A stretch of 64,000 nucleotides of DNA from Colocasia esculenta (GCA_014218235.1 CM024766.1:67073207-67137206), one strand, 5' to 3'. Numbered from the stretch's first letter, positions 44,604 through 55,713 are shown. Notes: generated from the letters alone by a model not told the origin. Numbers and translations: made by a program.

Positions 44604-44705
44604 CAATCACAATGAGAGACAATGAAAGAGCAAGCAAACAATTCAAGCAATTAACACAGAGATCAAACAGAAGCAATCAAATCAGATCAGAAACATATAT
44701 TAACC
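44604..44705 (-). other. Sirevirus M 5' leader
   Basis: About 100 bp between the primer site and the gag start. It matches the short leader of copy 1 at 3490-3590 (shared words CAAGCAAACA and TTCAAGCAATTAACACAGAG). No gene. Confidence 0.6.
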
Positions 44706-44718
44706 TGCTCTGATACCA
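44706..44718 (-). promoter_or_regulatory. Primer binding site (initiator tRNA-Met), Sirevirus M
   Basis: Minus-strand TGGTATCAGAGCA, an exact match to the usual plant iMet-tRNA primer site, two bases from the LTR end. Confidence 0.9.
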
Positions 44719-44720
44719 AT

Positions 44721-44879
44721 TGTAGGATCGAATAGGTGGATGGATCAGATCTAGAAGGGGGGGTTGAATAGATCTGACACCAATTACTGCGGAAGCTTAA
44801 GCATTTCAAAATTACTTCGAATCAGAGATCAATTCAAACAAACAATTTATTGATCTGAAGTGTGGGTGTGTGTAGATTT
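44721..44879 (-). repeat. Truncated 5' LTR of Sirevirus M
   Basis: Only the inner 159 bp remain; they match 22705-22865 up to GTGTAGATTT. From 44880 the sequence is Tat gag, so U3, the promoter and the palindrome array of this LTR are gone. Confidence 0.9.
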
Positions 44880-46620
44880 ACCCCCCGAGGAAGCCGATGA
44901 TTTTCAGATTGTTCAAGAAAGGTTCTTACAGCCGTTTCAGGATCCGGTCAGACCCAAGTATTCTTTTGTTGATCTAGTAGCCGAAAAGATGAATCTTGAT
45001 GAGGAGTTTGCAGTTTATGCCGATAGGTGGCGTGCCCTCGCTTCAAAGGTCCGTTTCCCAATGCCTGAGGAGGAGAAAGTTAAGTTGATAATTGCCAATG
45101 CCACACCTACCTACCGTGCCATCTTATCCATGAACGACATCACCTCCATGCACCAGCTGTACAGCCATGCCCATTTCATCCATACCCAGCTTAAGGACTC
45201 ACCCATCCACTCTATATTTGAGACCCCGAAGTCCCGCTATCCTAAGAAACCTCAAGGTCCTATCACCAAAGGAGTCCAAACCAATGAGCAGGTAGGTGCA
45301 GTTAACAATCCTCAGGGTCGATAGGTAGGTCCCCCTATACCCAACAACCTTAGTAGCCATGGAATAATAGGCAGCCACCTCCTCACACCCAGAACCCCCG
45401 ACAAGACCAACGCCAATACAATCAGGTCCCTCCACCCCAAAATGGATATGCTCCCAAGAAGCCTAATGGACCTAAAAAAGCTCAATACCCTCCCCTTCTA
45501 GAGAGTCTAGCTGACATTTTGGCCCTCATGTCCCTAAATGCCCATAGATTACCTCCCGAGAAGGCAAACTGGAATATGGCAGCGGATCAGACAAAGTATT
45601 GTGTATACCACCGCCATCCGAGCCACAATGTGTCAGATTGCTTTCAATTCAGGGATATTATATATGATCTCCACGAACAGAATCAAATTGATTGGGCTGA
45701 AATGAAGAGATTGATCCAGACATTGAGGGACCAACGGGGGCAGAGGCAGCAGCAGCAACAGCAAAGGCGACAGCAGCCACAACAACAGTAGTAATTCCAG
45801 CAACAACAGTAGTAATTCCAACAGCAACAGCAGCAATTCCAGCAACCTTTCAAATTCCAACAGCCATAGCAGCCACAACAACCCGCAAATGACGTCAGCA
45901 TAATTCGCAATCCTATGCTGCAGCACCAGCCCGCTCCGAACCCCCAACCTACTCCACCACCTCCTCCACCCGCTCAAGTCAACCCCGTCATCCACCATCC
46001 GCCACCTGCAACTGCATGGGCTTATGACGATGAGCATGAAGTGGGCCAACTTTTGGCCATTTCCCACGTCACACCTACCACTACCACACCTACCATCACT
46101 ACCATTACCTCGCCACTCTACAACACCCCCATCATACCACCAGTCACTCTGTCACCCCTCAACATCCCATTCTCCCTTGTTTCTGCACCCATAACAGCCA
46201 ATCCCTCCATCATCGACACCTCTCCACCTCCACTTCACCACAACCTCGCCCTACGAAGCGGGCGAATGTTCCATTGGATGTATCCTAACACATTCACATC
46301 TATGTCGAGTCAGCCGACCCAAAATTCCAGCAACAATAACCAACAGCAGCAACAGGAACTCGTGGAGATAGATCTGGTCCCAGGGACCCAGTATGATATA
46401 CTAAAGCATCTGGACCAGACTCCAGCCAAAATATCTATCCTCGAGCTGATCAAGAGGTCACAGACCCACCAAGATGCCTTAAAGGCTTTTCTGCAGAGGG
46501 TTATGGTAAATGAATATATGAACCCCGACAATCTGCCTTCGGTCCTATCTATTGTTAACAAGAGACCAACAATTACTTTCACAGACAGTGAGCTAGCTCC
46601 CCCCGAAGCTCGAAGGATGC
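44880..46620 (+). pseudogene. Tat C gag, 5' truncated
   Basis: Gag core DDFQIVQERFLQPFQD and YADRWRALASKVRFP (44893-45060), HTQLKDSPI (45182), a knuckle variant CVYHRHPSHNVSDC (45601-45642), then Gln-rich (45735-45880) and Pro-rich (45930-46200) segments and YDILKHLDQTPAKISILEL (46392). Stops include 45322 and paired stops at 45789-45794 and 45816-45821 in the poly-Gln tract, where CAG or CAA has become TAG or TAA. Confidence 0.85.
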
Positions 46621-47075
46621 CTTTATGTGTAACTCTGACGATAAATAAGGTGGCCGTCGATGCTGCCTTGGTTGATACAGGGGATTCCATAAATGTGTGC
46701 CCTCTAAGCACTCTACAGTCATGCAACATTTTTGAATGCTTCTTGCAACCAACTCCCACCACTATAGCAGCTTATGACAATTCCCGGCAGGCCTGTCATG
46801 GTGTTGTCTCCCTACAGGCGGAATTAGGCCCGCTCGTGATGACTGTGGACTTCTATGTGCTCGACATCGATCCGACTTTCAAAGCTATCTTGGGTCGGCC
46901 TTGGATCGAAGCACTAGGGGCAGTCCCCTCCACCGCACACCAAGGTCTAAAGTTTCCATTCCAAGGACGTATAGTCAAAGTCAAAAGTGCGGCAACTACC
47001 CATACTATGGAGGCCATTGAGAAAATCATGCCGATAGTCTGGCCGTCTAATAAGCCCATCATTTTCGGTACTTGA
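46621..47075 (+). pseudogene. Tat C aspartic protease
   Basis: ALVDTGDSINVCPLSTL: the DTG triplet is kept (about 46674), but the following Ala of DTGAS is Asp, which would disturb the active-site turn. It ends AILGRPWIEALGAVPSTAHQGLKFPFQG (46890-46968) in one open frame. A shift near 47075 separates it from the G-patch part. Confidence 0.85.
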
Positions 47076-47560
47076 TGTAAATTATCCATGGGCCTACACC
47101 TTCTCCTCTAGCCACCAAATTGTGTCCCCATCAGTGGCTGCTATCAGAAAGGGAATCCCGTCAGACGCCAAGGCCTGGAATATCATGATCAAAATTGGTT
47201 ATCAACCCGGAAAAGGTCTTGGGGTGCACCTCCAGGGAAGGACTCAGGTCATTGCCAACTCCAAGCAAATCACAAGGCGGGGCCTAGGATACACAGAGGA
47301 ACTCAACCCATGGACCACCTACTCGTCAACTCCAAAAGCAGACCAAGAGCCTCTCACCTGGACATTAGATGATCACTTTGTCAGAGGACCTATACAGCCA
47401 GGATAGAACATCGTCAGGATAGAGGCATCTATATTTGCATATCAACTTCTGGAGGCCCAGCGGCCCGGCAAGAAAAAGAAGGCCGAAGAGGCAGAAGCGG
47501 AAGAAGGATCAGACATAGAAGACCAGGTCTCAGCACTCAGTCTTTTGTTCTGAGAGGGGG
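47076..47560 (+). pseudogene. Tat C G-patch segment
   Basis: AWNIMIKIGYQPGKGLGVHLQ at 47173-47235, then RRGLGYTEE and LTWTLDDHFVRGPIQPG (47353-47403). A TAG at 47404 interrupts before a Lys/Glu-rich tail. Same placement as in A and B. Confidence 0.82.
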
Positions 47561-47962
47561 ATCTCATAAAGCCCTAGGTAGTGACAGAATCAGTAGCATC
47601 AGCATCAGCAACCACCTCCAAGCGACAGTTGCTTGGGTACGGTGAGGATTTTGAAGTTTTGAACACCATTAACCCGGTAAAGGAGTTCTGGCCAGGGCAC
47701 ACCCGGCCTTCTAGTCATTCCGTATTTTCAATCCTTGTTTATAAATTCTCCGTCATCCCTCCTTCTCCTCCTCTTATTCTGAATTCTCCTTTGACGCTCT
47801 CGAAGCGTTAGCTACTTCCTCACCCTATTTCGTCCTTTCGTTTAATGACACCGTTCTCTCTTTCTCTCGATGCCTTCAAATGTAGGGTAGCTTGTTTTCC
47901 TTCTTAGGTTAAGTATGTTGTGTTTAATTTAAAAAAAAAAAAAATTCTTTCCACTCCTCATT
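47561..47962 (+). other. Tat C spacer before the repeat
   Basis: Includes a short frame (47581-47811) with no recognised domain and a 14-A tract near 47931. A possible location of an Ogre-type intron, but no splice site can be fixed. Confidence 0.4.
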
Positions 47963-48325
47963 CCCCCCAGCAATCGGACGGCGATCCCCGTCATTTTCTT
48001 TCCCTTTCTTCGGATGGCGATCCTCTTCTTTCCTTTCCCCTTCATCCGATGGTGATCCCTGTCCTTCCCCCTCCAAACAGAAATCCCCACTTCCATTCTC
48101 GTTGCAATCTCCGCTTTTGACGGCGATCCCCATCATTCCCCGCTTTCAAATTTCAGACGGCGATCCCCATCCCCATGTTCTCTCGCTCTTGACGGCAATC
48201 CCCGCCCTCGCATTCCCCTGCTCTTGATGGCGATCCCCGTCACCTGTGCACTCTTCCTCCCTCGACGGTGATCCCCACCCTTCTGTCCTTTTCCTTCTCC
48301 TCGAGCGGCGATCTTCGCTCACCGA
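47963..48325 (+). repeat. About 36-bp repeat with GGCGATCCCC core (Tat C spacer)
   Basis: About ten units of 33-42 bp with cores such as GACGGCGATCCCC, GATGGTGATCCC and GACGGCAATCCCC, separated by pyrimidine-rich stretches. It occupies the same place as the 30-bp minisatellite of Tat A but is unrelated in sequence. Confidence 0.85.
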
Positions 48326-48638
48326 CCAGTATGGTCATGTTGGGCAATTTGGCTGAGGGCCTTCTGTTCCCCTGCAACCCGACTTTGCTGTAGGCACCCT
48401 GAGCTCGGGTGTTCTCCCCTTGCCTCCGTGCCGCACCCCTTCCGTTCCCTTCCAATAAACCTTTGGACATTTTTCTAGAGTCCTCTGTAAATATCAACTC
48501 TAGGATAGGATCAAGGGTAGAATCTACCAAGTGCCCATCCCCATCTAGGAAGAGTAAGGGTAATGGCATACCCTGTAGATACCTGGTAAATCTAGTGCAA
48601 AGGTGTGGCGCTCTTCTGACTGTCGAAGAGTTCATCTA
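48326..48638 (+). other. Tat C spacer after the repeat
   Basis: Holds a basic segment (STKCPSPSRKSKGNGIPCRYL, 48517-48580) matching Tat B at 21595-21655, followed by a stop at 48637. No gene of its own. Confidence 0.45.
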
Positions 48639-50290
48639 AAAAGCTGTCATTCTAAACATAGAAGCTCAGCATGAAGAGGAGGGGCTAGACGATGGATTTG
48701 GGGTATATGAAATCTTAACTGAGGAGGACCCCTTGGATGAAGAAGACGGTGAAATAAAGGACACTGCCAAGATGTATGCCAGTGGCATGAGGAGATTCGA
48801 TGAACCAACATCGGCAGTGGACGAACCCACCAAAGAGGTAAATATTGGGACAAATGAAGAACCCAGGCTCCTAACCATAACTTCCAATCTCCCTCCTGAG
48901 GAAGAAGAGACACTCATAGAAATGTTGAGGGAGTACAGGGACTCTTTTGCCTGGTCGTACGATGACATGGCCATCATTGACCCCGAGTTAGTGGAACATA
49001 GGCTGATCTTGAAGCCAGGGGCAATAGCTGTTAAACAAAAGTTAAGACGTTTTCTCCCCCACATTGCTTTGAAAATAAAGGAGGAGATCGATAAACTACA
49101 CAAAGCCAAGTTCATCAGTGTAGTCCTCTATCCTCTGTGGGTGGCTAACATAGTCCCAGTCATGAATAAGGACGGAAGAGTACGTATCTGCATAGACTTC
49201 CGGGACTTGAAAGGGCATGTCCAAAGGACGATTTCCCATTACCTTATTTGGATGTTTTAATTGATAACACTGCCGGGTTCAAAACCCTTTCATTCATGGA
49301 TGGTTACTCAGGATATAATCAAATCCGTCTAGCCCCGGAGGACCAAGAGAAAACCTCATTCACCACGCCCTGGGGAACTTATTACTATGTGGTCATGCCG
49401 TTTAGACTGAAGAATGTCGGCTCCACGTATCAAAGGGCAATGTTAGCAATCTTTCACGATATGATTCATATTGACGTCGAGGTTTACGTGGACGATATTG
49501 TGGTGAATTCTCAGACCCAAAGTGAACATTCCTCCGTGCTTGCCAGGGTGTTTTGGCACGCATAAGAGTACCAATTAAAAATGAATCCAAAGAAGTGCGT
49601 ATTTGGGGTTACTTTAGGCAAGCTATTAGGTTTCATAGTCAGCAAGAGGGGGATTCAAATAGACCCAAACAAGGCTAAGGCAAAAAATGAGATGCCTCCT
49701 CCTAAGAACATATCTGAACTTCGAGGACTGATTGGTCGGCTACAGTTCATAAGGAGATTTATATCTCAGCATTCTCAAAGGTGTCGTCCTTTCTATGAAC
49801 TGTTAAAAGGAGGGGCCAAATTCGAATGGAATAATAAGTGCCAAGAAGCCTTTGATGAGCTCAAGAGTTATCTGATGAATCTGCCTGTGCTGCAAGCGCC
49901 TATCCTAGGAAAACCCCTTATCATATATCTGTCGACTATTGAGGACTCCCTAGGAGATGTCCTTGCTCAACATGATGATACTGGCAAAGAAAGGGTAGTC
50001 TATTACCTATCTAGGCTCTTCAATCCCTCCGAGCTCAAGCTCACCACAATGGAGAAAACATGTGCAGCGCTAGTGTGGGTAGTGCAGAAATTGAAGCACT
50101 ATTTCCTAGCCCATCAGGTGAGCTTGATTTCTAGAATGGATCCTATTAGGAATCTCCTGGAGAAGCTAGTCCTCGTCCACAGATTGGCACATTGGCAGAG
50201 CTTCTTGTCTCAATTCGATATCACCTTTGTAGTCCAGAAGGCTATAAAAGGGTATGCCATTGCTGAGCACCTTGTTCACCTCTTCCTCAT
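48639..50290 (+). pseudogene. Tat C reverse transcriptase and degenerate RNase H
   Basis: Acidic DDGFGVYEILTEEDPLDEED (48691), RT VVLYPLWVANIVPV (49122), CIDFRDL (49191), a 1-nt loss near 49210, FMDGYSGYNQIRLAPEDQEK, and the catalytic box as YVDD (near 49485), a TAA at 49563, then KKCVFGVTLGKLLGFIVSKRG (49590). RNase H: KFEWNNKCQEAFDEL, LIIYLS where the first Asp is expected, and EKTCAALVWVVQKLKHYF (50052-50105). Confidence 0.9.
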
Positions 50291-50329
50291 AGTGACACGG
50301 TTCATGAGGAATTCCATGATGAAAACCTG

Positions 50330-50867
50330 TCACTCATCTCTTGTGATCCCTTCTGGTCACTCCATTTCGATGGAGCTCTCAATTCTAGGGGCAGGGTATA
50401 GGTGCTGTCTTGCTCACCCCAGAGGGGATCACCATTCCACTGGCCTATCAACTCCAATTCCCTGCCACCAACAATGTGTCAGAGTATGAGGCTCTCCTAG
50501 CCGTTCTAAAGCTCGCCTATCTCTTAGGCGCGCGTCATCTCAAGATCATAGGAGATTCTCAACTCGTCCTTCGGCATGTCCTTTCTGCCTACCGCACTCG
50601 TGACCAAAGCTCAAGCCTTATCAAGATCTGGTCACTCTCCTAGCCAAGCAATTCCGCAAGCTCATCTATATTCACACTCCTCAATCTCAAAACATTCTGG
50701 TCGATGCCTTGGCATCTTTAGCCTTTTCTCTCTCCTTCCCTCTCAGCCACAGTGCTGAGACTATCATTGTCCAGAGGTTAGAAGCACCCTCCACTCAAGA
50801 TCCTTGGTTCAATAACCTCAGGAGCTCTTTAGTCTTGAAAGAGGAGAGAAGATAAGCTAAGGAAGTA
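50330..50867 (+). pseudogene. Tat C archaeal-type RNase H (broken)
   Basis: LHFDGALNSRGR is split by a frame change near 50395; then AVLTPEGITIPLAYQLQFPA, NNVSEYEALLAVLKLA (50473-50520) and IIGDSQLVLRHV (50549-50582). Further shifts follow near 50600. D, E and D of the core are visible. The remaining bases to 50867 are a degraded linker. Confidence 0.8.
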
Positions 50868-52151
50868 ATGCTTGTGGAACTAGGAGAAATGATGGAAGAT
50901 GAAAGGCCATGGTACCATGAGATCAAGCAATACTGCAAGGACGGTACCTTCCTAGAAGAAGCCGAAGATGAGGATAGAAGAGCCATCCATAGAGTTGCGC
51001 TAAGATATACTATCGTTAGAGAAGTGTTGTATAGACGTGCTCTAAATGGAATGCTCCTCAAATGTTTAATGGACAACGAAGCCTAGAAGGTGGTGGAAGG
51101 AGCCCACTCCAGTGAGTGTGGAGGTCATGTGAATAGCCAAAATCTAGCTAAGCTATTACTGGCCAACCCTAGAAGAAGATTGTGCCATCTACGTCTGTAG
51201 GTGTGTAAAGTGCCAGCTCCATGCCGATAAAATCCATGCTCCATCTTCCTCCTTGCATCCACTATCCTCCCCTTGGCCATTTTCCATGTGGGCCTTTGAT
51301 ATCATTGGACCTCTCGGTGATCCTAATGCTCAAGTTAAACAAAAAATTTTCATTCTCACTGCAACTGAGTATTTCACTAAGTGGGCCGAAGATGAAGCAT
51401 TTGCGAGATCAAAGGTTCAACCGTGTGCCGGTTCATCATGAAGAACATCATCTCGCGGTTTGGAGTGCCAAACGACATCGTCACCGACAACGGACCCCAG
51501 TTCATATCCCAAGAGCTTCAGGACCTATGTAAGAAATTCAACATTTCCTTGCATCATTCGTCTCCATATTATCCATAGGGCAACGGTCAAGCCGAAGCCA
51601 CAAACAAAATACTTTTGAAATTTTTAAAGAAAACTTGTGAGTCTCATAAATTTGCTGATTGGCCTAAGAAATTGATTGAGGCTCTATGGGCTTACCGTAC
51701 CTCCGTCTGCACGCCCACTAGGAAAACTCCCTTTTCGCTTACTTATGGGATGGAGGCGGTATGTCCACATGAGATCCTCATTCCTTCGCTAAGGGTACAA
51801 CTGGACAAGGAACTTAACCTCGATGAACATCGAGAGGCGTTACTTACTCAACTGGAACTCTTAGACGAACGACGTCTAGCCGCAGCCGATCATGTGCTTT
51901 CATATCAAAATAGACTCTCAAGATATTTTCAAAAGAAAGTGATTGAACGTAAATTCCAAGAAGGAGACATGGTCTTGAAACAAATTTTCATAAAACTTGG
52001 AGGTCCTAGGTCGAAATTGCAAGCAAATTGGGAAGGGTCGTACGCTGTCAAGGAAGTGTACCCTGGGAACGCGTATAGGCTAGTAAATGCCGAAGGTGAG
52101 GAGCTCTCTCACCCGTGGAATGGGTTATATCTTAAAAGATTCTACCCTTAA
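50868..52151 (+). pseudogene. Tat C integrase
   Basis: GGHVNSQN and CVKCQLH of the zinc region (51120-51230) flank a small deletion that removes the usual KKILRQG. AFDIIGPLGDP (51292), TDNGPQF (51483, second Asp kept, unlike Tat A) and NGQAEATNK (51581) complete the DDE triad, but TAG stops at 51084 and 51576 and shifts near 51400 break it. The C-terminus is SHPWNGLYLKRFYP with TAA at 52149. Confidence 0.88.
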
Positions 52152-52864
52152 TAAAAGATTTTTAATAGTGGCACTATTTTGCAAAGGAATGCTAGCAGCT
52201 GTGGATTTCACATCCGTCTCCTTGCTATCAACTAACCCTGGGGCCAATCACAGACACAACACGCAACCCGTGGTCAATTCCCCTTAGTCAAGTGTGTTCC
52301 TGCTTAGCCCTAGTGTAGGGTAGTGAAGGTCTATTCTCTTCTTGCTCGGGCAAGGTCTAGGGGCAAAGGGATACTGACTTGTAGACGAGGGAGGGCGTAG
52401 ATCATGTGCGAATGAAGTCTCAAAGAGAGATGGTCAATTCAAAAGAAAGGAATGATGAAAAGAACAACAAATGAGTGAAAGAAAAATGAGAATAGGGGCA
52501 TGGCAAAGAGTGGCAGTACAGATCCCCGCGAGATGCCCTTGAGCCTGGTCGTACGCATGCCCCAAACAAAAGCAATGACCACAAAGTCTCTGGACAACAG
52601 ATGGAATCCATGTGAGATGCACCCTCGCGAGTCAGAACAAGCCAGTATCCTAAGCACCGACACCAAGTCTTCTCCCCTTAAGTCTTCCTACCCCCCACTA
52701 ATGACCGAAACTCCCCCACACCTGGTCTGTGTAGGAACACTAAGTAACCAAGGGCAATCAGCCTTAGGGAAGCCAAGAACAAACGCACATTGTACCTAGA
52801 AGGCATTTTGATAAGCATAAGATGGAGGGTGAGATTCCTAGCTGATCTCTCAAGTGCAGAAGGT

Positions 52865-53065
52865 GTCGCTATAAAAAAATCGCAAAAATCCAAAAAAATA
52901 AATAAATAATTGCAAAAATAAAAAAAATAAAAAATATTTATAAAACCCCAAAAAATAGAAAATCCCAAAACCCAAAAAAATAGAAAATCCCCAAAACCCA
53001 AAAAATTTAGAAAACCCTAAAACCCAAAATAAAATTAAAAAACCCCAAAATCCAAAAAACTTTAG
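52865..53065. repeat. A-rich tandem repeat in Tat C 3' region
   Basis: CCCAAAAAATAGAAAATCCC-like units of roughly 20-26 bp. Positional counterpart of 16640-17085 in Tat A but with different unit wording. Confidence 0.75.
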
Positions 53066-53128
53066 ATGTACATATCGTTTTCCTTTAGCATGCATCATTT
53101 TCATTTACTTTCCGCCTATTTAAATAAG

Positions 53129-53189
53129 GCTCAGCCCCTTGACTATTACGAAGTTAAAATCACTCCTTACTTAACGCAAGGGGTTGAGC
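53129..53189 (+). other. Conserved 3' stem-loop, Tat C
   Basis: GCTCAGCCCCTTG (53129-53141) pairs with CAAGGGGTTGAGC (53177-53189) over all 13 positions with one G-U, and a 35-nt loop. The arms differ from Tat A at three positions yet still pair. Confidence 0.7.
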
Positions 53190-53410
53190 TAAAGCACAGA
53201 TCTAACCTGTTTTGGCTAAGTGTGCATGAGTAGAAACTCTGGAACAAGCACAACAATGTACTTAGTTTTCTCTCGCTCTCTCTCAGATCTCATATCGTAC
53301 TCATGTCAATCACAATTCATTCATTTGATCACAAACATTGGCAAAAGTGAAAGATCCACTAAAGATAAGTATTATGTACAAAGATAAGGGGGAGGTGGCT
53401 CACAAGCTCC

Positions 53411-55251
53411 TCACTGACCACCACCACTCTCTCCGGTTCCCTCTTGCCTCTCGAGCGGCGGTGGCATCTCGCCACCACCCCTACCACTCACCTCTCCTGC
53501 CAGGCGTCTCTCCTCATCTTCGTTCCTCCTACGACTGGAGCAACCAGCTAAATACTGTGTAACCGAGGCACCACTCACCCCGCTCACACCGCTCCTACTC
53601 CTACTCCGAGGAGCCTGGCTCATGGTCGTCACTAGACCACGAAGCTCCTCAATCCTAATTTGCTGTGCTGCCACTTCGGTGCGCAGTCGGGTCAACTCCG
53701 CCTAATCTGCTGGTGACCCCTGCGTGCGTGACGTCGCCATCTCCATCGCTAGCTCCCCCACCCGGGACATTGCCGCGTACAGCTGCGAGCGTAACTAGGA
53801 CGCCTCCGCTGCTGCCATCTCTGCCTCCGTATGCCACCGAGTCGCCTCTGCTGATGATGGCCCTACCTGTGTGTGCAGCTGGTCCACCTCAGCTGCCGTC
53901 GTCTCCACCTGGAAGTGCCACTGGGCGACCAACGCTGCCATCATGTCAGCCTCCTCACGCCAGTGGGTCGCCTGCCCAGTGGAGGTCCTCAGCTCTATTA
54001 CCTATGCCAAAGTATGTCAGCGCCAAATTCTAAATCAAATAAAGATCAGGCCAATGTCTCACTTACCCTCTCTGCCAGCTCTGTCTCCGCCTCCTCGGCT
54101 CTCCTCACTCCAATTGATCCTCCAGATCTGACTAGGGCACCTCCGCTACTGCTCGAGATGAGGACGCCCCTGCCTGTAACGCCGTCAATCTCACCAACTC
54201 TACATGCTGCACATAGAACACTTGTTAGTCCCTCAATAAGCTGAAATCTGGTAACTCACCGAAGTCTGAGTGGGTACTTACTAGCTGCTCTGTCTCTCTC
54301 CGAGCCGCCTCTCGGTCCTGCACGGTAGAGTGCAGCAGGGCCTAGAGTGAGGTGATATGCCTGCCCACGTCTGCCTGCAAATCATCATATTGTGTCAGCT
54401 CAATTCAATTCAAATAATAAATTGCAAGGTCTGGAGTTAGAAGTCTACCTGTCGCCTCGCGCCCCTGTAGACCCTTGCCCCATATTTCAAGGCAAAGGAC
54501 TGCAAGTAGGCATCGTCTGACTCGACGTCGGACCGAACTCGTCTGCCCCGGTGCTCCCAATCTGTGACCTGCTCGCGGGCCCTCTCACGCCAGTCCGTGG
54601 TGTCATGGAGCCCCCGGAAGCTCTGGCCTGGCCTAGGGGTCCGGCCTCTGCTGGGGAACTCCATGGCACTCTGGCGGAGGCCGAGGGACCTCTGAGTCAA
54701 GTGCAGATGGAGAGGTAGCACGAGGTTTAGAGCATGAACCCACAGCATCCTACCAAAGTAGGGTCGAGCCTGCTCCAACTAGGGCTGTCCCTCGTCCCCC
54801 TCCTCTAGGTATGGCTGCCACACCACCTGCACATCAAAAGTACATCTCGTTAGTAGCTGAGCACTTAAATAAATCAAATGGAACTAAGAGAGAGGGTAGA
54901 AAACTCACATCTAGATGGGGGTAAACATCGATCACGTCCTGAATGGACTCCAGCTCCTCCTCTAATGGGTGCGTGTCTCGGCACGGCACCCAGCGCCGAG
55001 CTAGGGGCACAAGGCCCTGACGCTCCAAAGTCCCCCTCCTCAGGCTAGGAAGGTGAAGATAGCTCCAGACCTGCAAAAAAGGAAAAGCACAGTCAGATTA
55101 TAGTGGTAATATGAAGGCAGTTTAAGTAAGGAAGCAAGAGGAAGAGTAGTTTAACTGAAGGAAAGGGTAGAAGCCGCTGATCGACGTCTTCCGGTCGGAG
55201 GAGCCCAGGCTGTCGAATTGGTACACCAGGAACGCAGCTCCCCAGGCATAG
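53411..55251 (-). pseudogene. Antisense plant-mobile-domain (PMD) gene with introns, 5' part displaced by Tekay D
   Basis: Minus-strand exons with matching phases: 55251 to about 55160 (YAWGAAFLVYQFDSLG), 55070-54909 (VWSYLHLPSLRRG, LVPLARRW), 54826-54449 (VVWQPYLEE, ALNLVLPLHLHLTQRSLGL, DWRERAREQVTDWEHR), 54374-54282, 54206-54067 and 54001-53411. Introns start GTGAGT, GTAGAC, GTAAGT and GTAAGT and end in AG; the first joint has no clean donor. YAWGxAxLxYLY, WxYLxxP..LARRW and WxPYL fit the plant mobile domain; the tail is coiled coil. TAG stops and one shift in the fifth exon show decay. The PMD function is uncertain. Confidence 0.72.
55247..55251. repeat. Putative target pentamer CATAG left of Tekay D
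   Basis: Five bases before the LTR start TGTAGCAAC. The partner should flank the 3' LTR beyond the window. Confidence 0.4.
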
Positions 55252-55704
55252 TGTAGCAACCTAGAATTTTCAAAAATAAAAATAAAATAAAATAGAAATA
55301 AGAATAATAATAATAAAAGTTTAATAATAATAAAAAAGTAATTAGAAAATCAAAGAAAAGAGAATTAAATAAAACCCATCAAATGAAAATAAGTAATGGG
55401 CTCTATTAAATGGACCCATTAGAAATTAGGGGGCTAAAATAGAAATTTTAAAAAGGGGAATAATAGAGAAATACCCAAAATTCGAAACTAAAATATTACT
55501 AAAATAGAAAAGAGATATTTAATACATTAAATAGCTAGTTTGAATTAGGATTGGATTCCTAAACCTACCCCAATTGATTGGCCACAAAATCCCCTCTCTC
55601 CTAACCCAAATAGGAGATCTCTTGCTTAAAAAGGGAAGAGGAAAATAGGAAATTCAGAATTTAATAGGAGTTAGGCTTAAACTAGGAAAGGGAATAGGGA
55701 GAAG

Positions 55705-55713
55705 CTTAAATAC
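55705..55713 (+). promoter_or_regulatory. Possible LTR TATA element, Tekay D
   Basis: CTTAAATAC within GAAGCTTAAATACTTCTC, in the position expected for a core promoter before the transcribed leader. Weaker than the other TATA boxes in the window. Confidence 0.45.

Larger units (their letters stand above)
22705..44879 (-). mobile_element. Sirevirus-type Ty1/copia retrotransposon M, split by a nested chromovirus
   Basis: Minus-strand element. The 3' LTR is 22705-24297; the internal region is 24298-26440 plus 39880-44720, with the nested element 26446-39874 between them; the remnant of the 5' LTR is 44721-44879. The gag-protease-integrase-RT-RNase H order is typical of copia. The 5' LTR is cut to 159 bp and joined directly to Tat C gag. 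Target duplications of M are therefore not visible. Confidence 0.9.
52152..53395 (+). other. Tat C 3' non-coding region
   Basis: No supported gene. Shares the GATCCCCGCGAGATG...GTACGCATGCCCCAAA block (52519-52567) with Tat A at 16230-16290, then an A-rich repeat and a stem-loop. A GATAAGGGGGAGGTGG purine tract at 53382-53397 precedes the antisense gene. Confidence 0.6.
44880..55251 (+). mobile_element. Tat-lineage Ty3/gypsy retrotransposon C (5' truncated, interrupted by Tekay D)
   Basis: Plus-strand gag, protease, G-patch, spacer, RT, RNase H, archaeal-type RNase H, integrase, 3' region with A-rich repeat and stem-loop, then an antisense plant-mobile-domain gene. It begins inside gag at the broken Sirevirus LTR and is cut at 55251 by the Tekay LTR; the rest, including the 3' LTR, should lie right of the window. 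Confidence 0.85.

Noticed and set aside
45633..46067. Leu/Cys-rich minus-strand ORFs
   Set aside because: Shadow of the plus-strand poly-Gln tract of Tat C gag.
53411..55251. Mutator-like element carrying the PMD gene
   Set aside because: No terminal inverted repeats or transposase seen, and the gene follows the Tat stem-loop and 3' region. It cannot be fully excluded because D cuts it.
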